Below are positions 1 to 6,606 of a stretch of DNA of 33,835 bases, in pieces. Location: positions 1-33,835 of the forward strand of contig JAITGA010000010.1 in assembly GCA_031280955.1 (NCBI GenBank), in the 5' to 3' direction. Numbering within the stretch: position 1 is the stretch's first letter; the number at the start of each line of letters is the position of its first letter. A program made the position numbers and the translations under genes. The DNA is from Lachnospiraceae bacterium. GTDB taxonomy: Bacteria > Bacillota > Clostridia > Lachnospirales > Lachnospiraceae. The notes beneath the pieces were generated by a model. That model did no database searches. It was not told the origin of the DNA and worked only from the letters and a program-made list of their open reading frames with translations.

Positions 1-3
1 CAC

Positions 4-58
4 GGGCGTTCGCCCTATGGCGACAGACCAAAGTGTCGCCCGGTTCGTGCAAGCACGA
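4..58. repeat. Cluster of three short perfect hairpins
   Basis: Three consecutive inverted repeats are visible: GGGCG/CGCCC at 4-15 with a two-base centre, GGCGACA/TGTCGCC at 19-40 with an eight-base loop, and TCGTGC/GCACGA at 45-58 with a two-base centre. The octamer CGTTCGCC occurs at 7-14 and again at 60-67. This stretch is clearly more GC-rich than the DNA after position 110. It may be the edge of a structured repeat or RNA element that continues left of the window. No coding frame was recognised in 1-146. Confidence 0.45.
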
Positions 59-182
59 CCGTTCGCCATTTGCACTGTCGCCGCACGGCTCATTGCTGTC
101 GTGTAAATGATGATTTATCTTGTAAACCAGTTGTAAGTATATTACAATGAGATTAAGAACAGCGCAAGGAGGAGTATGCAAT

Positions 183-410
183 ATGGAACTCAGAAAACAG
201 TTAATAAATGACATTCAAATTTTACCGGAATCCGCTTTGCAAGCAATTAGTGCTGTTGTAACAGAATTTATTGTGTTATTTTCTGAAGCTGATAGACGAG
301 ATGAAATCATTATAGGAAACGACGATGTCACATTTGGTGGATGGGAAGGGAAAATTTTCATGACAGAAGATTTTAATACGCCAATGGAGGAATTTGAGGA
401 TTATATGTGA
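183..410 (+). CDS. Antitoxin-like protein of a VapBC-type (PIN) toxin-antitoxin module
   Basis: This 75-residue acidic protein has an N-terminal helical segment (ELRKQLINDIQ...) and ends in the pattern KIFMTEDFNTPMEEFEDYM. That ending resembles the toxin-binding tail (roughly G-K-IWM-DDFD-PL-DF-YM) of small antitoxins found next to PIN-domain toxins, including DUF2281-like proteins. The start at 183 is chosen because AAGGAGG at 167-173 is correctly spaced; an in-frame ATG at 147 would place that site inside the gene. The stop overlaps the next start (TGATG at 408-412), as in translationally coupled modules, but the downstream toxin is broken. The family call rests on motif resemblance. The antitoxin frame itself is intact. 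Confidence 0.7.
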   Translation: MELRKQLINDIQILPESALQAISAVVTEFIVLFSEADRRDEIIIGNDDVTFGGWEGKIFMTEDFNTPMEEFEDYM

Positions 411-528
411 TGGTAATTTTATTGGATCTTTTTACAGATTGCTAATTGTGACAGCTCTAACGGAGAATATGACATTGATAACCATAGATGAGAACATTCA
501 CAAGTATGATGTGCCATATGTGTGGTGA
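410..528 (+). pseudogene. Remnant of a PIN-domain (VapC-like) toxin gene
   Basis: An ATG at 410 overlaps the antitoxin stop and reads MVILLD, the typical first strand and first catalytic Asp of a PIN ribonuclease, but stops after 11 residues at 443. In another frame, 424-528 reads RLLIVTALTENMTLITID, then an ENIHKYDVPYVW ending and a TGA. That matches the usual PIN C-terminus (DRLLIAQA-ENMTLIT-DE-...-LW). A normal toxin is about 130 residues, so some 85 central residues are missing and the junction is out of frame. The ends are seen directly; the deletion is inferred by comparison with the family. No active toxin can be made. Confidence 0.7.
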
Positions 529-631
529 GTGGTAGTTTGCATATTCTTGCTATGTAGTAAGTTAAGTTAAAGCAACAGTAAAATACCACGATATTATTTC
601 AACCTCGGAAGTAAAGGGCAATTTTTGCTAA

Positions 632-751
632 GAGGTCTGTTCTATGTGTGGTGGTGAACTTTTTGAATACAACAGCTACATTGATAGAGTTCGTGATGAA
701 ATATATGTAAGCACTTGCTGTACTGAATGTAATTATCAAGATTGTATGTAG
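632..751 (+). pseudogene. Small zinc-ribbon fragment
   Basis: The frame from the stop at 629 to the TAG at 749-751 reads CSMCGGELFEYNSYIDR and, about 17 residues later, CCTECNYQDCM. This gives two CxxC knuckles about 27 residues apart, as in a small rubredoxin-like zinc ribbon. The only start codon in frame is the ATG at 644, which would leave the first Cys of the first knuckle outside the protein. The frame is therefore either a truncated gene or a 35-residue Cys-rich peptide. A weak AGAGG lies at 631-635. It sits just before hsdR, and no function is proposed. Confidence 0.4.
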
Positions 752-775
752 CGAATTAAAAAGAAAGAACACCCC

Positions 776-3700
776 ATGACCTTCACCGAAGAAAAGTACG
801 AAAACGCCATACTCGAAATATTCCATGACACCCTACACTACACCCACGTCTACGGTCCAAATATAGCGCGTGACTACGCCGATCCACTTTACAGGGACGA
901 ACTCCTCCCTGCCCTGCGGCGTATCAATCCAAGATTGCCCGAAACCGCATTGACCGAAGCGGTCAACAAGCTGTGCAATTTTGACGGCAGTACACTCTTG
1001 CAAAAGAACATTCAATTTATGAACTACCTCCAGAATGGCGTATCCGTAAACTACTTCGACAAGGGCGAACAACGCTACACTCTCGTCTATCTTGTCGATT
1101 TTTCTGACACAAACACAGATAAAAACACTTTCACGGTAGCCAACCAATGGACAATCACCGAAAACAGCGAAAAACGACCGGATATTATTGTATTTTTGAA
1201 TGGGTTGCCTGTGGTGGTGATAGAACTAAAATCCCCCTCTCGCGAAGACACAGATGCCAGTGAGGGCTACTTGCAGCTTCGTAACTATATGCACGAAATC
1301 CCCTCCTTATTTACCTACAATGCCTTTCTCGTGATGAGTGACCAAGCTCATACTAAAGCCGGAACCATCACGGCAGGGGAAGACCGTTTTATGGAGTGGA
1401 AAACCACGGATGGCAGCTATGAAAGCACACAATTTGCAGACTTTCATGTGTTCTTTGAGGGGATGTTTGACAAGGTGCGTTTTCTTGATATACTTAGAAA
1501 CTTCATTTGCTTTTCGGGCGAGGTCAAAATTCTCGGCGCATACCATCAATACTTTGCTGTTCGCAAAGCAGTAGACTCTACGGCAAGTGCTACGTCCGCA
1601 GACGGAAGAGGTGGTGTGTTTTGGCATACGCAAGGTAGTGGAAAATCTTTGTCGATGGTATTTTATGCTCATTTGCTGCAAGAGGTGCTACACTCACCTA
1701 CCCTTGTTGTGCTGACTGACCGAAACGACTTAGACGACCAACTTTTTGAGCAGTTCGCCAAATGTGCCAACTTTTTACGGCAATCGCCGGAACAGGCAAC
1801 CTGCCGCAAATTGAGCGACGATTATAAGAAAGCCTTAAAAAGAGGTGAAGCCCGAAAAAAAGAAATTGGATTAAAAGACTATCTTCAAGGTCGTGAAGCA
1901 AATGGAATTATTTTTACCACCATTCAAAAAATAGAGGAGTACGGCGAACCTCTTTCTGAACGTCACAATATTATTGTTATCGCAGATGAAGCCCATCGCT
2001 CACAATTTGTTGACGAAAGAGTCACTGAAAAAGGCGAAATAAAGAAATCATTCGGGCTTGTGCTAAGAGAGAGCTTGCCCAATGCTACCTACATAGGATT
2101 TACAGGTACGCCGATTGCAAGCAAAGACCGCTCTACCATGGAGGTGTTTGGAAATTATATCGATGTATACGATATGACACAAGCCGTGGAAGACGGTGCG
2201 ACCCGCCCGGTTTACTACGAGAGCCGTGTGATTCATTTAAAATTGAACGAGGAGATACTGCAACAGATTGATGCCGAATACGACATCATGGCACAGAACG
2301 CCGAGGAATACGCTATCGAAAAAAGCAAGCAAGAACTTGGCAATATAGAATCTATCCTCGGTGCGGACGAAACGATAAACGCCCTGTGTGAAGACATCAT
2401 AAAGCACTACGAGGAAAACCGCCAATATGAACAAACGGGTAAAGCGATGATTGTTGCTTATTCACGCAGTATCGCCATGAATATCTATAAAACCCTCATA
2501 CATGGCAAAACAGTACAGAAAGACGGCAAAGAAGTATTTATGCCACCATTGCGCTCGGAGTGGAATGAGAAGGTCGGCGTTGTTATGACCGAGAGCAACA
2601 AAGACCCGGAAGAATGGCGAGGCATTATCGGAAACAAACGCCGCCGTGATGAGTTGGCAGGAAAATTTAAGGACGATAACGACTCTATGAAAATCGCCAT
2701 TGTTGTGGATATGTGGCTGACTGGTTTTGACGTTCCCAGTCTTGCCACGATGTACATATACAAGCCAATGGCAGGACACAATCTCATGCAAGCAATCGCC
2801 CGGGTAAACAGAGTGTATAAGGACAAAGAGGGGGGATTGGTCATTGATTATGTCGGCATTGCTTCGGCGTTAAAGCAAGCAATGAACGATTACACGAAAC
2901 GCGACAGACAAAACTATGGCGAACAAGACATCGCCAAGACTGCGCTTCCTAAGTTTATAGAAAAATTAGAAGTTTGCCGGAATCTTATGTATGGATTCGA
3001 TTATTCCGATTTTATGAATGTGGAAACAACAGATCTTGCACGTGCAAAAGCTATCAGTGGAGGCGTGAACTTTCTTTCCGCAATCAAAGAGCCAGCGCAA
3101 AACAAGATTCCAAAAGTGAGTAAAATGCTCCCTGCTTCTTTGCAAGATGCCATGGTAGCAGATGTGCCTCTATATGCGTATGGAAGTGCTGGGGACAAAA
3201 GCAGCAAGGATGTATTCATCAAAGAAGCCATGCTGTTACGTCAATCTTTGTCACTTTGTCGCTCTCTTTTGAATCGGGCACAACGTTTTGAAGCTGCCTA
3301 TTTCGAAGCCGTTCGTACTGTGCTTACTCGCCTAAGTGGTGACAGCAAGCCGCTATCACTCAAAGAAATCAATTCACGTATCAGTGAGCTTTTGAAAGCG
3401 AGTATAAAGAGCGAGGGAGTTATCAATTTGTTTACCGATGCGGACAAGGATTTTTCACTTTTTGACCCCAAATTCCTCGCCGAAATAGCGAATATGAAAG
3501 AGCGCAACCTAGCAGTGGAGCTTTTGAAAAAACTGCTGTCGGAGCAAATCACGGTCTATAAGCGCACCAATCTGGTAAAGTCTGAAAAATTTTCCGAACG
3601 GATGGCTGCGTGCATGAAAGCCTATATAAACGGTTTGATTTCCAACGAAGAAGTCATCGCTGAGCTTATGAAAATGGCAAGCGAAATGGCAAATGCCAAT

Positions 3701-3997
3701 ACCGAGGGGGAGGAAATGGGATTGACGGAGGAAGAGCTTGCTTTTTACGATGCCTTGACCAAACCTTCAGCAATCAAGGACTTTTATCAAAATGATGACC
3801 TTGTCGCTATGACAAGGGAACTTACGGATATGCTTAGAAAAAACCGAACTATCGACTGGCAAAAGAAAGATTCTGCCCGTGCCGGAATGCGCCGGATGGT
3901 GAAAAAGCTGTTGAAGAAGTATAAGTATCCACCGGAGGGCATGGAAGATGCGGTCGCTACTGTTATTGGACAGTGCGAGATGTGGAGTGATAACTAA
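776..3997 (+). CDS. hsdR: Type I restriction-modification system endonuclease subunit R
   Basis: This 1073-residue protein is the length expected for HsdR, the ATP-dependent translocating and cleaving subunit of type I restriction enzymes. The N-terminal nuclease is marked by RPDIIVFLNG followed by VVVIELKSP (residues ~134-152), a PD-(D/E)xK core. The helicase motor has Walker A HTQGSGKS (~284-291), motif II ADEAHR (~403), motif III GFTGTPI (~445) and later motifs including the arginine-containing QAIARVNRVYKD. The C-terminal helical region that contacts the methylase appears complete. It needs HsdM and HsdS to act, and neither is in the window; they would have to lie left of position 1 or elsewhere. 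Only a weak ribosome site precedes the ATG at 776. A decayed toxin-antitoxin module lies directly upstream, as is common in defence loci. Confidence 0.95.
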   Translation: MTFTEEKYENAILEIFHDTLHYTHVYGPNIARDYADPLYRDELLPALRRINPRLPETALTEAVNKLCNFDGSTLLQKNIQFMNYLQNGVSVNYFDKGEQRYTLVYLVDFSDTNTDKNTFTVANQWTITENSEKRPDIIVFLNGLPVVVIELKSPSREDTDASEGYLQLRNYMHEIPSLFTYNAFLVMSDQAHTKAGTITAGEDRFMEWKTTDGSYESTQFADFHVFFEGMFDKVRFLDILRNFICFSGEVKILGAYHQYFAVRKAVDSTASATSADGRGGVFWHTQGSGKSLSMVFYAHLLQEVLHSPTLVVLTDRNDLDDQLFEQFAKCANFLRQSPEQATCRKLSDDYKKALKRGEARKKEIGLKDYLQGREANGIIFTTIQKIEEYGEPLSERHNIIVIADEAHRSQFVDERVTEKGEIKKSFGLVLRESLPNATYIGFTGTPIASKDRSTMEVFGNYIDVYDMTQAVEDGATRPVYYESRVIHLKLNEEILQQIDAEYDIMAQNAEEYAIEKSKQELGNIESILGADETINALCEDIIKHYEENRQYEQTGKAMIVAYSRSIAMNIYKTLIHGKTVQKDGKEVFMPPLRSEWNEKVGVVMTESNKDPEEWRGIIGNKRRRDELAGKFKDDNDSMKIAIVVDMWLTGFDVPSLATMYIYKPMAGHNLMQAIARVNRVYKDKEGGLVIDYVGIASALKQAMNDYTKRDRQNYGEQDIAKTALPKFIEKLEVCRNLMYGFDYSDFMNVETTDLARAKAISGGVNFLSAIKEPAQNKIPKVSKMLPASLQDAMVADVPLYAYGSAGDKSSKDVFIKEAMLLRQSLSLCRSLLNRAQRFEAAYFEAVRTVLTRLSGDSKPLSLKEINSRISELLKASIKSEGVINLFTDADKDFSLFDPKFLAEIANMKERNLAVELLKKLLSEQITVYKRTNLVKSEKFSERMAACMKAYINGLISNEEVIAELMKMASEMANANTEGEEMGLTEEELAFYDALTKPSAIKDFYQNDDLVAMTRELTDMLRKNRTIDWQKKDSARAGMRRMVKKLLKKYKYPPEGMEDAVATVIGQCEMWSDN

Positions 3998-3999
3998 TT

Positions 4000-4021
4000 A
4001 AAACGTTGAAATAGACGTTTT
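4000..4021. terminator. Hairpin between convergent hsdR and ZIP genes
   Basis: Perfect seven-base arms AAAACGT and ACGTTTT are separated by eight bases and lie three bases after the hsdR stop. The stem is AT-rich and the T run short, so it is a weak candidate bidirectional terminator. Confidence 0.4.
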
Positions 4022-4047
4022 CAAAAGAAATAATTGCTTAGTCCTAG

Positions 4048-4833
4048 TCATAGCATCGTCAAAAGCAAACCGACGATGAGTCCCGACAGGGTAATGATGG
4101 TGGCAATGCGGTTTTTGGTAAGGACGATGGTTTGGGGGATGATTTCCCCGAACACAACATATAACATTGCTCCGCCGGCGATTGCCAGCGAAAGCGATGT
4201 GGCAATCGCAGAAATACTGCCAAGGATGACTCCGAGAATACCGCCGATCAAGGTGGGAAGTCCGGTCAAGGAAGTAATAAGAACAGCTTTCCAACGGTTC
4301 ATGCCACCTGCCACCATCGGAGCGGCGATAGCCATACCCTCAGGGAGATTGTGAAAGAAGATGATGAGGGCCAGCGAAGCTCCCAGATAAAAATCGTGGC
4401 TGCCGCTGACACCGATGGCAATACCCTCAGGGAAGTTGTGAAAGGCGATGACCGCAAACATGATGATGCCCGAACGGAGCAGTTTTTCCCGATTCTCGAT
4501 GATGGGTTGGGAGTGATAGAGCTCGGCGGCGGTATGATGGACGGTGAGGTCGCTTTGGTCTCTTTCGGTGGCGATGCGGTCAATGAAGCGATTGAGCAGC
4601 AAAATCACGACAATTCCCACTATCAAACCCACAATCACAATCCAGATACCGGAGATATGAATAGCTTCAGGAATAAGGGAGAAGCAGACAATCCCTGTCA
4701 TTATCCCGGCGGCAAATGAAAGCATCCAACACATGATGTTTGCTGATGGTTTTTTTAGTAACAATGCGGAGATGAAACCGCCGATACCCATCCCTGCCAA
4801 TCCGGCGATGGCACTAAAGATGATAAATTGCAT
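4048..4833 (-). CDS. ZIP-family divalent metal transporter
   Basis: This 261-residue, strongly hydrophobic protein is typical of bacterial ZIP (ZupT/GufA-like) transporters, which move Zn2+ or other divalent metals into the cytoplasm. The two metal-site helices are clear: HNFPEG at residues 132-137 and HNLPEG at 161-166, giving the paired His/Asn/Glu ligands of the binuclear site. About eight membrane segments can be traced. A hydrophilic loop with two adjacent His residues (~88-120) separates TM3 and TM4, as expected for the family. The minus-strand ATG at 4833 is preceded by AAGGGA. The gene is divergent from a TetR regulator and has a TATAAT -10 box with an overlapping dyad, so metal-linked or TetR-controlled expression is likely. 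The exact metal cannot be read from sequence. Confidence 0.92.
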   Translation of the reverse strand: MQFIIFSAIAGLAGMGIGGFISALLLKKPSANIMCWMLSFAAGIMTGIVCFSLIPEAIHISGIWIVIVGLIVGIVVILLLNRFIDRIATERDQSDLTVHHTAAELYHSQPIIENREKLLRSGIIMFAVIAFHNFPEGIAIGVSGSHDFYLGASLALIIFFHNLPEGMAIAAPMVAGGMNRWKAVLITSLTGLPTLIGGILGVILGSISAIATSLSLAIAGGAMLYVVFGEIIPQTIVLTKNRIATIITLSGLIVGLLLTML

Positions 4834-4860
4834 TTACTTTCCCTTTAAAATAAGTAGTAA

Positions 4861-4872
4861 TAACTGCCGTTA
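4861..4872. promoter_or_regulatory. Candidate TetR operator, ZIP side
   Basis: The 12-base dyad TAACTGCCGTTA has the pattern TAAC-N-G-NN-GTTA. It sits immediately downstream of the ZIP -10 box, covering the likely transcription start. The same pattern recurs at 4952-4963 in the matching position of the divergent promoter. Confidence 0.5.
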
Positions 4873-4875
4873 CTG

Positions 4876-4881
4876 ATTATA
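4876..4881 (-). promoter_or_regulatory. -10 box of the ZIP transporter promoter
   Basis: Read on the minus strand this is TATAAT, a perfect sigma-A -10 element, 43 bases before the ZIP start codon. The -35 region is poor (TATTTG at 17-base spacing). Confidence 0.5.
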
Positions 4882-4923
4882 ACATAGTTTTGTAAAAACA
4901 AATACTTTCTTTTTCAAAATTGC

Positions 4924-4952
4924 TTGACTTATCCATCGAAAAACGTTATTAT
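4924..4952 (+). promoter_or_regulatory. Promoter of the TetR-family gene
   Basis: TTGACT at 4924-4929 and TATTAT at 4947-4952 are separated by exactly 17 bases, a good sigma-A promoter. The predicted start near 4959 falls inside the dyad at 4952-4963 and leaves a leader of about 94 bases before the ATG at 5053. Confidence 0.65.
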
Positions 4953-4963
4953 AACAGTTGTTA
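4952..4963. promoter_or_regulatory. Candidate TetR operator, regulator side
   Basis: TAACAGTTGTTA shares the TAAC-N-G-NN-GTTA pattern with the dyad at 4861-4872. It overlaps the end of the -10 box, a position where a bound repressor would block initiation. Autoregulation by the adjacent TetR protein is inferred. Confidence 0.5.
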
Positions 4964-5052
4964 CATATCTTCTGTTATTTTTGGGGGAGCAATAAGGTGT
5001 ACTGGAGGCGGCTTACAGTAACACTTGTTTATATTTGAATGAGGGTAACGCG

Positions 5053-5598
5053 ATGGCAAGAAAAGAGACAAATACCCGCAATAGCTTGTTGGAAGCAGCT
5101 TTTGCGATGGTGACGGATGAGGGGATGGCTGCGGTGACTGCTCGCAAGTTGGCAGCAAAGGCAGGATGTTCAACGCAACCGATTTTTCGCTTATTTAAGG
5201 GGATGGAAGAGGTATATGAAGAACTCTTCATGATGGCAATTGCTCATTTCGGTGAATTTTTCGGCAGTTACCAAAAGGGCAGTAAAATTCCTTTCGTTGA
5301 TTTGGGAATGGCATATATCGGCTACGCTGCTGAGTACAAAAATATTTTCACCGTCCTCTTTATCGCCGAGGAACGTTATGGAAAAGCTCTTTATGACTTG
5401 ATAAACGGTGATTCCGGCGAGGTAGGCAAGGAACTTACGAAAGCAAAGGAAGCCGGTTGTAAGGATGCCGCCGGGATGTTTATGAAGATGTGGATGTTGA
5501 TTCACGGTGCTGCTTGCATGTCTTTGACAGGTGACTATGATTTGGGTGCAGACGATACCCGAAGATTACTGGAAGAGTCATACGCGGCATTTTCATAA
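5053..5598 (+). CDS. TetR/AcrR-family transcriptional regulator
   Basis: This 181-residue protein is the usual TetR length. The N-terminal helix-turn-helix is recognisable: NSLLEAAFAMVTDEGMAAVT, then ARKLAAKAGCSTQPIFRLF (residues ~9-47), in the order helix, turn, recognition helix. The C-terminal ~130 residues are helical and should form the ligand and dimer domain; several Cys and His residues there could bind a metal, but this is speculative. The start is set at the ATG at 5053, preceded by GAGGG seven bases upstream; an in-frame TTG at 5035 lies ahead of that site. It is divergent from the ZIP transporter, with one matching dyad at each promoter, so it probably represses both. Ligand unknown. 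Confidence 0.9.
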   Translation: MARKETNTRNSLLEAAFAMVTDEGMAAVTARKLAAKAGCSTQPIFRLFKGMEEVYEELFMMAIAHFGEFFGSYQKGSKIPFVDLGMAYIGYAAEYKNIFTVLFIAEERYGKALYDLINGDSGEVGKELTKAKEAGCKDAAGMFMKMWMLIHGAACMSLTGDYDLGADDTRRLLEESYAAFS

Positions 5599-5667
5599 AA
5601 TTAGTATCTGAACGGACAAAATACTGCGGCGATGCCGTGTAGTCATTTTCATTTTCGGGAATATCAA

Positions 5668-6606
5668 ATGCAAATCACAAAGCAAAATATAATGGCGCGA
5701 ATGAATGATATGTATGGAGGCATGAGTAAGGGGCAGAAAGCGATTACCGCCTTCATTTCTGACCATTATGAGCGAGCGGTCTTTATGACAGCGGCGAAGC
5801 TCGGCGACACAGTCGGGGTCAGTGAATCAACAGTAGTTCGTTTCGCCACCCGCTTAGGTTATGACGGTTATCCCGAGTTCCGCTTGGATTTGGAAGAGTG
5901 GGTACGGGGGAAGTTTGGGCGACTTCAGGAAGTAAGCGACAAATACAAAGAAAGCTCCAATGCGCAGATACTGACGGAGGTTCTCAGCGCAGATATAGAA
6001 AAAATCAAAGATACGATTGCTTTACTAGATCCTAATGCTTTTGCCCAGGCAGTGGATACGATACTGGAAGCACGTACTATTTATCTGATCGGTCTTAGAA
6101 GCTGTGAACCTTTGGCGGAGTTTCTCAGCTTTTACCTCAATATGATCCATGAACGGGTGGTACTTCTCAAGACAACATCGGTGACGGAGCTGTTTGAACA
6201 GATGCTGCGGGTGGGAGATGAGGATGCTGTGATAGGTATCAGCTTTCCTCGTTATTCCATGCGTACCTTGAAAGCAATGGAGTTTGCTCGCGATCGGAAT
6301 GCGAAAGTTATTACGATTACCGATTCGATTCATTCACCGATGAACCTTTATTCGTCTTGCAATTTGCTTGCCAGAAGCGACATGATTTCGATTGTTGATT
6401 CACTTGTAGCTCCGCTTTCGGTCATCAATGCCTTGGTCGTGGCTTTGTGTCGCAAATGTCCTGATGAAATCCATCGTAATTTGACCGCACTTGAAGCGGC
6501 GTGGAATAATTATCAGGTATATTTGAATGATGAAATCAATTTCATCGACAATGAGCCAATGCTTTATTATCCGCTAAAAAAACCACTGACTGAGGAACTT
6601 TCATGA
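5668..6606 (+). CDS. MurR/RpiR-family transcriptional regulator
   Basis: This 312-residue protein has the two-domain layout of RpiR regulators of sugar and amino-sugar catabolism. An N-terminal RpiR-type helix-turn-helix (SKGQKAITAFISDHYERAVF, then TAAKLGDTVGVSESTVVRFA, residues ~16-60) is followed by a SIS phosphosugar-binding domain (~135-270, containing IYLIGLRSCEPLAEFLSF and AVIGISFPRYS). The start at 5668 is chosen for the homolog-like N-terminus and a weak GGGAA upstream; an ATG at 5632 has no ribosome site. The gene begins 69 bases after the TetR gene. Its stop overlaps the start of the flavoprotein (ATGA at 6603), so the two are translationally coupled. Effector unknown; no sugar catabolic enzyme is adjacent. 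Confidence 0.88.
   Translation: MQITKQNIMARMNDMYGGMSKGQKAITAFISDHYERAVFMTAAKLGDTVGVSESTVVRFATRLGYDGYPEFRLDLEEWVRGKFGRLQEVSDKYKESSNAQILTEVLSADIEKIKDTIALLDPNAFAQAVDTILEARTIYLIGLRSCEPLAEFLSFYLNMIHERVVLLKTTSVTELFEQMLRVGDEDAVIGISFPRYSMRTLKAMEFARDRNAKVITITDSIHSPMNLYSSCNLLARSDMISIVDSLVAPLSVINALVVALCRKCPDEIHRNLTALEAAWNNYQVYLNDEINFIDNEPMLYYPLKKPLTEELS

Noticed and set aside
599-826. Minus-strand frame upstream of hsdR
   Set aside because: It overlaps the zinc-ribbon frame and the hsdR start and shows no recognisable protein features.
4351-4719. Plus-strand 122-codon frame opposite the ZIP transporter
   Set aside because: Its Asp/Gly/His-rich translation is the mirror of a hydrophobic membrane protein; the ZIP frame has the family motifs.
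4997-5024. Imperfect hairpin in the tetR leader (GTGTACT / AGTAACAC)
   Set aside because: The stem is short and needs a bulge; too weak to call a regulatory element.
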